Source: Tipula vernalis (Eukaryota > Arthropoda > Insecta > Diptera > Tipulidae). From it: a stretch of DNA of 64,000 nucleotides. The position numbers and the translations under genes are program-made. Below are positions 30,637 to 44,176 of this stretch, piece after piece (within the stretch, counting starts at the first letter, position 1; each line of letters begins with the position of its first letter). The stretch covers positions 67,320,789-67,384,788 of the forward strand of contig OY282558.1 of the NCBI GenBank assembly GCA_958295665.1, given 5' to 3'. Under the pieces are notes generated by a model. The model had not been told where the DNA came from and did no database searches. It saw nothing but the letters and a program-made list of their open reading frames with translations.

Positions 30637-33600
30637 CCCAAGAACTCCTCTGGAATTGAGATTTGCAGAAAGATATGCCACATAAGTTGAAAAAATTGGG
30701 GCGGGTGTAGCCACAACAAAACAAAAGTAGAATGTCTCAAGGTTTCTTATGATGAGCATTATTGTAAATTCGCGTAATAAATCAAGCCTCGGTAACGATA
30801 TTTGTTGCCCTTACTTGTTTGCGTCTTGTGGAATGCATCGATTTAATTCGTTCATCTTCAAACAGATTTTGCCCAATTCCGGATTTTCAGTAGAATTGTG
30901 AAGTTATTCGGTTGACCATTCCAACACATTTTCAGATTTTCAAAGATTTTGGAAAACTATCTTCATTAGAATGATCGATGGCAATAACCGTTCAAAAAAA
31001 TTAAACACTTTGAGAAAAACAGAAATAGCTTGTCGCTTTGCTGTTTTTATTTCTCGAGTTGTTCTCTAATAATCCTTAATTCTCGACAAACGTAAAATCC
31101 ATCTTGAATTTCATTTCTTCAACCAAATCGATAAAAATAATCTTTATTTGTTCATTGGGGAATCGCTACAATGCATCAGTCATATTCTTTTCCGTTCAAA
31201 AGTTATTCGGATTTCATTGGAGAAATCGAGAAACCATTTTTATCGTCGGAAAATTCTCCTTTCTCTCTGCTGAGGCAACTAAGACATTCAACCCTCTAAG
31301 AACTTCCTCCTTCCGGTACTAATGTCACGTTTTAACAGACGCAATAGCTACTGGAACTTTTACGCCTTTAAGAACATAAATGGCTCAGAAGTTAGTGTAG
31401 ATTCCCAGTGATTTGCTTATTTAGACTAAACCAGTGGCGGTTATAACTATAAATATTGATTTTTAGATTGATTTTATCACAAAATGGAACCCCTTTTGAA
31501 AAGAAATTTGAAAATTTTTGGTAAAACCACAGCAAAACCATTAACGAATCTCTCCCGCTTCTTGTTGTCCCTCAGCTGATGGGAGCAAAGTCGCCATATG
31601 AAGGAGGGTCGGCCGTCTTACTTTCTCTTTAAGGGAAAATTTTAAAACTACACATTGCTGGGTTTTCCTACATTGAAAAAACATAACCTCAATATAATCT
31701 AAGTAAATTCAAAATTTAATGATGATTGACAGCTATGTCAGTTGAATGCTAAAAATATTAATTAGTAAATTCACATTCTTCACTAAAATTTAGCAATGAT
31801 CAAGTTAAATGAAATAATTTTTAGGTTAATAAAATGCTAGATATAACGTTACAAAAGAAAATTTTGTGGTAACAAAATTTGTAACGAAATTAGAATTCTT
31901 GATATTTGGTCTTATTACGAAATGTAAAGAAAGTTCGAATGGTAGCGAAAGCTCAAAGGAAAATTACCCATAGTGTTGAAATAGTTTTGATAGAACTATT
32001 GTCATGGTTAGAAATCATTTTGTTCATGAAACGATCAGCCACAAATCCCTTTGCACTATTTAGCGATGTTTATCCTTCCTTTAACCCCACTAACCTCTAG
32101 TAACTCTGCATTAATTCTGACAGTTCTAGCAGAAAACCATACAAGTTTAAGAAAAACAGGAAATGCAGCGAAAGAGAAGCTCGCCACCGTCTCATATGAT
32201 TAGTACGGCCCTTTCAGAAATCTTGAAAATTTGGAAAGTGTATGACTTAAGCTTTAAGGAATTGTAGTTGGAGTAAAACTTGTAAATTAATAAAAATATT
32301 TGGGAAAATTTTACTAAACATTTGCATTAACGTCCGGCGCATATTTAGGAAGAGGTTGAAACGTAACATAAGGGCGATTCTTGTAAAAAATTATATATCG
32401 AAATCAAAGGACAGGGTAATTCCATTCTCTGCACATGGTATAATGGCTAAGGGTTTGTGAAGTTACACGAGTAATAAAAAATCACGCCAAATTGCGACTT
32501 ACTCGATTTAACGTCGGCATTTTTTTTTTTTAATATTGTTACTCAGTGTCTTTCTTCCAATATATTGTTACGGTATGTAGACTAAATCTGATTCGATCAC
32601 TGAATTTGGCAATTAAAAGCCGAATACAATTTTAATCGCTGATAGTTATTTGAAATTCATGATCACGTTCCCTGGTTAAATTAAACTGTTAAACTGATGT
32701 AACTGCAAATCATTCGCTTACTTGTGTTCACCATCCCACTAAATTATTTCTATTACCTCATGGTGATTTGCAGAATCGCTTGCACCACATTTTTATCCAT
32801 TCAACCAACCGTTAAATCGATTTTGCACTATACTACGCAGACTAGTGCCAATGATGATAATCGTCCTTGCGTTGCTTGGTCCGTTGGTTAAAGAAAGCGT
32901 AGGAGATTTGTTCCAAGCAACTTGCTTACAACATGGATTTCCGAACGTTTCGAGTAGAATGATTTTCTCCTACGCCTTCTCTATTTACTATAGAAAATAA
33001 TTTACGCTTTATACTCAAATTCGACGATTTCCATTTGTTTCTGGTGTAGGTACGTGGCTAAATCGGGAGATTTCCAATTTGAATTAAAATTGCTTTGTTT
33101 TAAGTGAACTTTCCTCTCACTCCACGGCCGCAATATGACTCCTATCTCTAAAATATAAACAAATATTTTTTTTTGATGTATTTTCTTGATTCTGTTTGTT
33201 TTTGCTTTAAGCACAAAAGTGAAGTTGTATGTGTAGCGTTACACTGTTAATTTTACACTGTGTAGAAATTCAGTAGGGCGCAGTAATGTAACAGGAAAGA
33301 GTTGCGGTGAAATTAATGCATGGAAATGCATGAATAAAATGAATGTACCGTCACCTAGTTGTCACATAACAGAGCCAATTGCCCCGAAAGGTCTCTGCAA
33401 TAATTAAAGTTCCTGCAAATGTTTTATTTGTATGGAGTATATGTTGAAGATTACTGTTGTGGTGATTAAACGTTTGGCTATCTAACATAGATCGTTGTTG
33501 CCGATAATCTGTCGCCTCTAAAACCCGATAACGAATTATTCGAGGTTTCTTCCGCCGTCGGATGAACCAATCGTTGCTTACAAATGTTGGCCAATTATTT

Positions 33601-33899
33601 GTATTAATTTCGCTACAGTTTTTATCATTTCCATATTTTATACTTTTTTAAGCACTAGCAAAAAATGGAAAAATGTGGAATCAGTTATAGCTTCTTTTAC
33701 ATTTTTTTAGTATATTAGTCAAGTATTTGAGACGGTTAGACGGTGAGAGACGGTTTAAGTTTTGTAATTCGTGCTGACAAAATTGGTGTAAAAATAATCC
33801 TCTGTTTTCATGAAATATGAACTGTCATTCAAGAAATGTGTTTGAATATTTTAGTGCCCCGCAGTGAACATGTAACCCTTCATCGATATAGATCCCTAA

Positions 33900-35005
33900 G
33901 TGCCAAATGGATTAGATTGAAAAAGTGCGATTTCATTTCGTATGAGAGATTATTCGCTCCATTTTGTGCAATATTTTCTCGGTGAACAGTTTTCTCCTAT
34001 TTCCATACCAATTCAGGTCACACAACACAGAGAGCAAACTACGTCACCATACTTTCTTCTTGTTCGATGTCCAAAAAAAAAAAAAAATCCGAAAAATAAA
34101 ATTCCGAATAAAAGTCCAAAAAATACATCCGAAAAATAAAACTCCGAAAAATAGTCTAAAAAAATATTTCAGAAAGGATCAGACCGGTCACTTCATTCTG
34201 TGAAATATTTTCTTAGACCACAGTTTTTTTCAATCGCCCTATGAATTCAGGCCACATTAATTGTATCGCCAATAAGGTAAGGAACAAGGAGAATAAATTA
34301 CGTCACCATACCTAAAACTTCTTTCTTTTCTGCTTTTTAACTCTTATATGAAAATTCTGAATTATATTAATTTAGTCATCATTATGCAGACTACAGGTGA
34401 TGTCGGGTTCGTGATATAGTTCAGATGGACCAAACACGAATAATTTTGCAATTTTTTGAAATGGAACTCCAATACCCGAAGTATTTTATTATGAAAGCAC
34501 AATAATAAAAATCCGAATCACTATATACGTCCGAAAAAAATTGTTCCGAAAAATAAAGTCCGAAAAATAAGTCCGACAAGTAAAGAAAGAAAAATTTATA
34601 AAAATAAAGTCGAAAATAACGAGTACGAGAAATAAATAAGTCCGAAAAAAATGGTCCGAAAAAATGCTTTTGATAGAATCAGATTGAACACAAAATTCAT
34701 TTCGTACGAAAGATCGTCGCGCTAATGTGGTATGGAACAAAGAGAGCGGATTACAATACACCGGATCACCATACCCAAAATTTTTTTCTTTTCTGCTTTT
34801 TAGCATGGTAATTCAGAATTATACTAACTTAGCCAACATTATGCAGACAAAGGGTGATGTCGAGTTCATGCACAGTTCTATACTATTACATAGATAAAAA
34901 TATCAAATGAACCAAACACGAAGAATTGCGCAGTTTTTATAAACTGAACCCAATATTAAATGTGTCTGAAATATTTTATCATGAAATCAAAATATTGCAC
35001 AAATA
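33900..35005. repeat. Imperfect ~500 bp tandem repeats with TCCGAAAAATAA minisatellites
   Basis: Segments near 34,176-34,500 and 34,675-35,000 repeat the order: an AGA(T/C)-rich start, 'tcaccatac...ttcttttctgctttttar', 'attatgcagac...ggtgatgtcg', 'accaaacacgaa'. A partial copy starts at 33,905. Between them, 34,070-34,165 and 34,500-34,665 are degenerate runs of TCCGAAAAATAAAG. No coding function. Confidence 0.75.
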
Positions 35006-36650
35006 TTTGAAGTAAATGGGATCACTATATTTGGTAGTCCCGAAATTTTCAAATCCAGAACCACGAAACAGCTAAAATCGAGAAAAATTTTTTTTAAATA
35101 AATGAAACAATTCAAATTTTATGGTAATTCTAAATCAAAAATCGAATTTTACAAAAATTTTAGAAATTTTAACATTTGGGGTATTTTGACAAATTTTGTG
35201 TTGCGCTTAACTTTCATGTTCCTGGACTTTCACTTGCGGGATTTTTTTTTTCTGGATTTTTTGTCTCTGTTTTTTTTCTTCGTAAGATAGACAACCCGAT
35301 TTTATCGGGGACTATTCTCGATTTGACAAAGAAAGAAATATCCAAAATAAAATCCCAAAAATCAAGTTTTTTCAAACATAACATACCTCGGCTTAGAGGA
35401 TGGGACTGCTGCCCGCAAAACACCTGCTTTGTCGATTTACAGAAATTCCAACATTCATAGAAATAGAACGTTTTTTAAAAATTATGTCAATTATGTCTCA
35501 TAATAAAGTCAATTTCAAAAATTGAAAATTGATTGTGAAAAATGTAGATGGATTCATTAGAGAATAACCTCCATTCCACTTAGAGTATTAGCCTATGGAT
35601 TCTATTTCTCCAATATGAAATGCAACACAATGGAAGAGATTAACCGAAATGCCAATTTATAAAATAATCGATTAATCGGTTAAATTCACTAAGAAGCAAC
35701 CAACTATGATTTCGAAAATACGAAAATTCAGACATTTGTAAATCGTGAATTTTGAAAAATTTCCTTTATATTCAATTTAAACTTAACTTGAACTTTTTCA
35801 AACAAATTCCTTTTATTTTATTTTCTCTTTTTCTTTATCTGCTCATTCACAACAGATTGTGGAGCATTAGAATCGTGTAGAGTAGCCCAGCTATCACCAA
35901 ACACTTTATCATTCTATACGGCGTCACTATCTGGAAAACGTGAAAAACGTGGTCAATTGTATATCGATGTTCTTCAATATCGTTTGTTAAATCCTGATGC
36001 ATCGATAAAACTGTGTGGGTTGTACAACAATCCAATTTTCTTCGGGTATATCACGTGCCAAAATATGACTGCGCACCGTACCATCGAACGTGTTAATCAT
36101 GGAACATGTGATTCAAGATTTTCTCAAGATTTTTAATTTTTGTTTTATCCAAAGGGTTAAGATTTTTATGTGCTAGAACAAGCAAAATATGTGCTTAAAA
36201 TCAGTAATTCAGTAAGCCCCTGAGTCTTGAATAAATGGCTGGGATATTTTTTCGCTTCGTCTTCACTCTATATACTTTATGTTTTTGACTGTTGACATGG
36301 TGGTCCTAATGATTTTTGGTACAATAATACCAACTTTTACATAATTTACAATCAATTTCGATTTACTACTGCTGTTTTGTTTGACTTTCGGCATCTATAA
36401 AAAAAAATCGCACTCTAAATTGTTGGTTGAAAATCATAATTGGGGAAACACACAACTTTGGTTCATATATCAAATTGAAATGGTAAATAATAAAGTATGC
36501 TAATTTATGTAACACACGGGTGGTCGATACATTAACTATGTTTAACGATGTTTTTTGGTGGCGACTTCTTATTGTGATGTTTTCTTAATACGTAAATATT
36601 CACAACCGTGAATTTCGTTTATTGAAGTTTAATCACTTTTGCTGTGCTTA
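35006..36650. other. AT-rich non-coding DNA
   Basis: No recognised gene, array or long inverted repeat. Confidence 0.5.
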
Positions 36651-36654
36651 CGGA

Positions 36655-36900
36655 GAAATATGTTGTAACAAGTATATCTCATTTTTCTCATAACCTTCTA
36701 ACTCTAAATATCTAAGGGTATTAGTCAGTTTTAATTGTATTAAAATTAAAATGTATTTACTTAAGAATCCTAAGTCTATCCACTTTTATAAGTAACTTAA
36801 CAATTTTCTAATTCTCGAAACCACTTTTCAAAGAAAGATATCTGGTGACACAAGGTAATATATTTTCTCCCGAAGGGATTGCTCACTTTACTTTAGTGAT
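36655..36900. repeat. ~250 bp dispersed repeat, copy 1
   Basis: Inverted relative of 39,812-40,070 (AAATATGTTGTAACAAGTA at one end, GTGATACCAA at the other). It lies just outside the macrosatellite, whereas copy 2 lies inside a unit. Confidence 0.85.
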
Positions 36901-38603
36901 ACCAAAAAATAAATCTCTCAAGGCGATAATGTCCCAAAATGATTAAAAATTCGGTTGAATTCTGTCAAAATTGTATGTCTTGTGTGACATATTCTGAAAA
37001 TTCTTAAATTTTATTTTTATCTTAATTTTAAATTTTGAAGCCAAAATCATTTGTAATTTTTCAAAAAGCTAAACTAAAATATTAATAAATTTTCAGCAGA
37101 TAAATTTCGAATTCCAAAAATTTCCACATGATTAATTTTACTTTAAAAATTCAGTATAATCGGGTTCAAAATTTAAAAAAAGTTGTAGTACTTCTTATTT
37201 AAATATAAAAATTGGATTTATAAAGTTTTGACCTCGAAGGTGTTGACTTTTCTTTTCTTCCTTAGGTTGAAATATAATTTTTAATTAATGAAAATATATT
37301 TAAAATTTGATTCGATTTCAAAATTTCGTAATTGTACAACAAAATTTGTGAAAAATTCCAAATTCTGGATAATTAATTAAACCAATTTTTAAAGCCAAAT
37401 ACATCGAAATTCAACAGCTAAGATTTACGTAAATACAAAATTATATGAAATTTCAAATTTTATAAAATTTTACTTTAAAAAAATGGAAAAATTTAAGTTT
37501 CAAAAATTTGGACTTTGTAATTTTTACTTTTATCTTTGCTGGCTTAGGAGCACTGCTATACCATAGGACAGTAAAATTTAAATGTGAAATATTATTGTGG
37601 CGCCTATAAAACGACAAAGAAGAATTGGAAATATTTTTAATTTTTAAATTATTAAATATTATATTCTTGTTCAAGGAGATTTAATTTTAAAATTAGATTG
37701 AAAATAATCATAAATCTAAAATTTTAAGAAAACCAGGGGGGGGGAGGAGCGGGGAGGATTAATTTTAAAATGATAATGGAAATATGTTTAGTTTTAAAAT
37801 ATTTTGGAAAATAGAGATTTAATTTTAAAATTTGGATTGAATCACTTAATTTTAAAATATTGTGCAGAAGTGGAATTTCGGTTTTAAATTAGAATTACAA
37901 ATAGTTTTAATTTTAAAATATTCTGCAAAAGCAAGGTTTAATTTTAAAATTAGAAAGGAATTTCTGAAAAAGAAAGATCTAATTTTTAAATATTCTGAAA
38001 AACGGAGGTTTATTTTTAAAATACTCTTATCTTCTCGTCAGACAGTCTAATATTTCCTTAGTTTTGTCACATTAAAAAGTTTGAAATTTGAGAATTCGTT
38101 CTAAAATTTTAATAATTTTAAAACTTAAAATTTTGCAATAAATTTAACGAATTTCGTCAAATTTAAAGAGCGACTCAAATTCCGATATAAATTTCAAAAA
38201 ATTTAATGATTTAATTGATTTTCCATTAAGAAATTCTAATGATTATAGAATTTGAATCACTTGGGAAATTTTAAATTTGGTTTTAAAATTTTAGGAGCAT
38301 CATAATTTAAAAATTTTTTAAATGAATTTTCAAAATTTTAAAATAAAAATTTTAGAATTTTTCAACAAATTTAAGAATTTCAAGTAGTTTTTAAATATGG
38401 GATTTGTTATCAATAATTGCTTGCAACCAATATTTCCACAATTTGATTAAATTTAATAAATTTAAAATAAATATTTCAACAAATGTAAGATATAATTTTA
38501 CAGTTTCAAATTTTTCAAGAAACTGGTAAATTTAAAGAATTTGTCAAATTTGAGACAAGAAATTTTGTGAATTTTTAAAAATTTCAGTAATTTTATGAAT
38601 ACA

Positions 38604-38992
38604 CAAGTTGAAGCATGGCCTTGTGCCGTGTTCCTTTTTGGGTACTTAACATATATATTTTTATTGTTATGAATTCCGAATAGTTAAGGGTTTTAGGTAA
38701 GACGTAGCGCGCCTTTTCGGCTTTAAATCTTTATACCATGTGCCATTTTCATAAAACGAAAGTACAATAATAAAAAAAATCCGGCGCTCAGTTATCAGCA
38801 GACGGTTTCCGGTAGTAAAACATCACCTATTCTTAAGCGATTTGAAACCGAAAAGGCACGCTCCGTCTTAGCTAAACCCTTAGCTATTCGGGATTCATAA
38901 CAATAAAAATACAAGTATTTAATTTGAGCTCCCATAAGGGCAGACGGTGCAAAGTCAAGTTTCAAATTGCGTCGTTTTCGCACGGTCTAAAA
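38604..38992. repeat. MITE inserted in the macrosatellite
   Basis: Arms near 38,650-38,730 and 38,822-38,915 are inverted copies (TTATTGTTATGAATTCCGAA and CTTTTCGGCTTTAAATC on one side). The macrosatellite consensus runs directly from 'gaatacaca' to 'aaattccaa' elsewhere, so the ~390 bp element is a clean insertion. It explains the 1,739 bp landmark spacing here. Confidence 0.8.
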
Positions 38993-39811
38993 ATTCCAAA
39001 AAATTTAAAAATTTAATCACCATATGGGCTCAAGATTTTTGACAATTTAATATTTTAAATGATTCAAAAATTTTAAAATTGAGATTTTAAAGGGTTTTTA
39101 AAAATTGTGTATGATGAAATGATAGATTTAAACTATTTTGATGTGTTGCAATATCGTTAGTTCCCCTAGCGCACATTTAAAAAGAGTTTGGAACTAGCAA
39201 CGACCAAATTGCAACCAGGGTACGAGAATTACTGAGTGATCAGCAAAATTGGATGGATATGGTGCTAGAAAAATGTCAAATTTTGTTTGAAGGATATATC
39301 GAAATATTTTTAATTTTAAAATATTTGGGAAAATCTAGATTTAATTATAAAATTAGAATAGAATTTCTTGAAATGGAAGATTTAATTTTAAAAAATTATT
39401 TAGAAGGGAACATCAATTTTAAAATTAGAATGGAAATATTTATGATTATTAAATAATTTTGCAATGCGAGATTTAGTTTTAAAATTAAAACGAAATTTCT
39501 GGAAAAGGAAGATTTAATTTTAAAAAATTTTGGAAAATAGAGATTTATTTTTAAACTTGGAATGGAATTTTAAGAAAAAGAAGACTTAATTTTAAAATTT
39601 GTGCAGAAGGGAAATTCGATTTTAAAATTAGAATCACAAATATTTTTAATTTTCAATTATTCCGAAAATATAGATTTAATTTTAAAATTAAAAGAGAACT
39701 TCTGGAAAAGAAAGATCTAATTTTTAAATATTCTGGAAAACGGAAGTTAATTTTTAAAATATTATATTCTTCTCGTCAGACACTCTAATATTTCAATAGT
39801 TCTGTCACTTT

Positions 39812-40070
39812 CTTGGTATCACTAAAAGTGAAGTGAGCAATGCCTGCGGGAGAAAATGTATTACCTTGTGTCACCAGATATCTTTTTTTGAAAAATGGTT
39901 TCGAGAATTAGAAAATTTTTAAGTTACTTATAAAAGTGGATAGGCTTAGGATTCTTATGTAAATAGATTTTAATTTTTTGGATTAATACAATCAAAACTG
40001 ACTGATAGATATTTAGAGTTAGAAGGTTATGAGAAAAATGAGATATAGGTACTTGTTACAACATATTTCT
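39812..40070. repeat. ~250 bp dispersed repeat, copy 2 (inverted)
   Basis: Inverted copy of 36,655-36,900 inserted after GTTCTGTCACTTT of a macrosatellite unit. Other units continue there without it. Confidence 0.85.
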
Positions 40071-43000
40071 ACTACTCCCACAATTTAATAATTTTAAAAT
40101 TTCAAATTTTTCCATACATTTATAGAATTTCATCAAATTTAAAGAATACCCAGATAAGAATTTCAAATATTTGTCGCAAGCCATAGTCGGCATAACTCAA
40201 AAATGAATTTAACATTCAACTTTTTCTACCTCTCTAAAAAAATTATCAAATTTGACTTGTCGCGATTTATCTTGTGATCACGGAATTATTTGATCAAATT
40301 TAATAAATCTAAGGAAGACATTTTTTACGCTAAAAAACCAATATTTTAAAAAAATTAGCATATAATTTTAAAATTGCAAATTTTCAAAGAAACCGACAAA
40401 TTTAAAGAATTTGTGAAATTTTATATAAGAAATTTTCTGAATTTTTAAAAATTTCAGTAATTTTATGAATATACATAAATTCCAAGAAATTTAAAAATTT
40501 AATCACCATTTTAAATGATAAAAAAATTTTGATTTTGAGGATTTCAAAGAATTCATAAAAATTTTGTATTTTGAAATGAAAGATTTAAAATATTTTGAAG
40601 TGTACATTTAAAAACAGTTAGGTTCCAGCGACAACCAATTTGCAACGAAGTACGAGAATTAATGAGTAACTGTCTAATTTTGTTTGAAGGACATATGAAA
40701 ATATTTTAAATTTTAAAATATTTTGGAAAATCGAGAATTTATTATAAAATTTGCGTTGAATTCCTTGAAATGGAAGATTTAATATTAAAATATTCCAAAA
40801 AGAGAAATTTAATTTTAAAATTAGAATGGAATTTCTGGAAGAGGAAGATTTAATTTTAACATATTGTGTAGAAGGGAAATTTAATTTTAAAATTACAACA
40901 ACAAATATTTTCAAATTTTAATTATTCTGGAAAACGAGATTTAATTTTAAAATTAGAGTTATTAAAATTTGTAATTTTGCAAAAAAAATTTAAAATATTC
41001 TGAAATAGTAAGACTTAATTTTAAAATATTTTGCAAAAACAAGGTTTAATTTTAAAATTAGAATGTAATTTCTGGAAAAGAAGGTCTAATTTTTAAATAG
41101 TCAAGGAAGCGGAGGTTTATTTTTTAAAATATTCTATTCTTCATGTCTATTCGTCAGATAGTCTAATACTATATTTCAATAGTTTTATTACATTTAAAAG
41201 TTTAAAATTTGAGAAAAGTATGTATTTACTATTACCGCAATTTTAATAATTTTATAACCTTAAATTTTTCAGTAAATTTAGAAAATGTCGTCAAATTTAA
41301 AGAGCGAGTCTTATTTTTAAAGATTTCTATGAATTTTAAGAATACCCAGATCAGAATTTCAAATATTTTATAAATTTAAATTTCAAGAAATTTAGAGATT
41401 TAAATACTTGTTAATAAAAACTGAATAAATTTTCAATTTGTTTTAAAAATTTTAGGAGCATCACAATTTAAAAATTTCATACATGAATATTCAAAATTTT
41501 AAAATTTCAAATTTTTCAACAAATTTATGAATTTCATCATTATTTAAAAATTCAATTAATTTATCTATTCAAAAAATGTTTGGAATTTCTAATATTTTCA
41601 GAATTTCAAGTAGTTTATAAATTTGGGATTTTTTATCATCAATTTCTTGACACAAATATTTCCACAATTAGAAAAATGTCTTCCATAAATTTAATAATTT
41701 TAATATTTGATGAAAATAATTATTTGACCATAAAATTTAAGGAAGGCATTTGTTTACGCTAAAAAACCAATATTTAAAAAAATTTAGGATATAATTTTAG
41801 AGTTTCAAATTTTCAAAGAAACTGATAAATTTAAAGAATTTGTAAAATTTGAGAAATGAAATTTTCTGAATTTTGAAAAATTTGGTAATTTTATGAATAT
41901 ATATAAATTCCAAGAAATTTTAAAATTTAGCCACCATCAATATGATTCAAAAATTTTAATTTTGAGGATTTTAAAGGATTTATAAAAATTTTGTATTTTG
42001 AAATAAAATATATAAAATATTTTGAAGTATGCATTTGAAAAACAGTTAGGTTCCAGCGACAACCAATTTGGAACGAAGTACAAGGATTACCGAGTAATCA
42101 GCGAAATTTGATGAAAAAAGTGCTAGGAAAATGTCAAATTTTGGTTGAAATTAAATTTTAAATTTTTAAATATTTTTGAAAATCTATGAAATGGAATTTC
42201 TTGAAATGGAAGATTTAATATTAAAATATTCCGAAAAGAGAAATTTATCAAAATATTTTTAGTTTTTAAATATTGTGGAAACGGGAGATTTAATTTTATA
42301 ATTAGAATGGAATTTCAGGAAAAGGAAGACTTTGTTTTAACATACTGTGTGGAAGGGAAATTTAATTTTAAAATTACAATAAAAAATATCTTTAAATTTT
42401 AATTATTCTGGAAATCGAGATATAATTTTAAAATTAAAGTTATAAATATTTGTAATTTTAACTGACTTAATTTTAAAATATTTTGCAAAAATAGAATTAA
42501 TTTTAAAATTAGAATGTAATTTCTGGAAAGAACGATCTAATTTTTAAATATTCTGGAAAGCGGAGGATAATTTTTAAAATATTCTATACATCTCGTCAGA
42601 CAGTCTAATATTTTAATAGTTCTGTGACTTTCAATTTACTACTTATTCCCACAATTTTAATAATTTTAGAACTTCAAATTTTTCAATAAATTTAGAGAAT
42701 GTCGTCAAATTTAAAGAGCGAGTCGGATTTTTAAAGATTTCTATGAATTTTAAGAATACCAAGGTCAAAATTTCAAATATTTTATGAATTTAAATTTTAA
42801 GAAATTTTAAGATTTAAATAATTGTTAATTAATAAATTGAATTGATTATAGAATTTGAAAAACTGAATAAATTTTAAATTGTTTTAAGAATTTTAAGAGC
42901 ACCACAATTTAAAAATTTCGTAAATAAATTTTCAAAATTTTAAAATTTTAAATTTTTCAACAAATTTAAGAATTTCTTCATAATTTAAGGATTCAAATAA

Positions 43001-44128
43001 TTTAACTATTCTAATAAATTTTGAAATTGTTATATATGTCAGAATTTCAAGTATTTTTATAAATTTAGGATTTTTTATCAATAATTTCTTGCAAAAAATA
43101 TTTCCACAATTTGATCAATTTTTTTTTTTCACGCTAAAAATAAATATTCCAAAATATGTAGGATACAGTATCAAATTTTTCAGGAAACTGATAAATTCAA
43201 AGAATTTGTCAAATTTGAGACAAACAATTTTCTGAATTTTTAAAAATTTCAGAAATTTTATGAATATACATAAATTCGAAGAAATTTACAAATTTAATCA
43301 CCATTTCTAATAGGTTCAAGATTTTTAAAAATTTAGCATTTTAAATGATATGTCCTACAGTACGTTTAAAAACAGTTTGTTAATTTGTTATCAGCGACGA
43401 CCAATTTGCTACGAGCGAGATACGAGATTACTGAGTGAAAATGTCCAATTTTTTTTGTGGATTAGATTTAATTAAAAAACTAGGATGGAATTTCTTGGAA
43501 TGGTAGATTTAATTTTAAAATATTGTGCAGAAGGGAAATTTGATTCAAAATTAGAATCACATATATTTCAAAATTTTAAATATTCTGGATAACGGAGATT
43601 CAACTTTAAAATTATAATGGAATATTTTTAATTTTAAAACAGTTTGTTTTGTGTTCCACTCGAGCGAAATAACTGATTCACAAAATATGATTACTGACGT
43701 AAATGATTTTATTATTATCATTATTCATATAAGAAAACAGAGATTTAATTTTAAAATTAGAATTGAAACATTTTTAATCCATAAATAATAATACCATCGT
43801 TATGGCTTTAAAAGTTCTATTGGTAAATTCCCCATATCAAGGTGCTTTTTGAAAATACAAAATATTTTACAAGAAATGAGTTATCAAAGAACCTTTAAAA
43901 TAAAATGTTATGTATCAATAAATTGAAGCTTATCATATTTTTCTATAACCCAGAATAAAATAACAAGATAATAAATTTTCAATTTAAAAATTTACATGAT
44001 GAAAATGCTTCAGGTTTAAAGTTTTTCATATTATTGTAAGGTTCATAAAAAATATATTTAAATAGGTGACCTATAACATTCAAAACAATGCTAGATGTTG
44101 ATTATTTGATTTTCTATTATTTACATGA

Positions 44129-44176
44129 TTTATTGGTTTCCATTCCGTCATTTTTAACGGAATGGAAACCAATAAA
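44129..44176. repeat. Perfect hairpin, 20 bp stem, 8 nt loop
   Basis: TTTATTGGTTTCCATTCCGT pairs perfectly with its complement at 44,157-44,176 across the loop catttttа-type 8-mer. Short miRNA-like or miniature-palindrome structure with no flanking arms. Confidence 0.9.

Larger units (their letters stand above)
27061..33890. other. Mostly unique AT-rich non-coding DNA
   Basis: No mobile-element coding sequence and no convincing host exon found. It holds a CA-rich tract (28,150-28,170), a perfect (TA)27 microsatellite (29,068-29,121), many A/T homopolymers and a possible splice acceptor tttgttttccag at 28,253-28,264. The 146-codon frame at 28,370-28,810 is low complexity and not called. The texture resembles intron or 5' UTR/intergenic DNA. 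Confidence 0.5.
36950..43750. repeat. AT-rich macrosatellite, units of ~1.1-1.45 kb
   Basis: Two landmarks recur in the same order and orientation. 'TCGTCAGAcAGTCTAAT' occurs at 38,034, 39,773, 41,151 and 42,593. A 'cagcgacaaccaatttgcaacgaagtacgag'-type block (shown only by its key words GCGAC, CCAATTTG and TACGAG) occurs near 39,190, 40,625, 42,050 and 43,395. Spacings are about 1.38-1.74 kb, the longest including an inserted MITE. Inside each unit a ~50 bp subrepeat (GATTTAATTTTAAAATTAGAATGG type) is followed by TTTAAAGAATTTGTCAAATTT words and 'tttttatcaataatttcttg'. Copies are considerably diverged. Confidence 0.85.
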
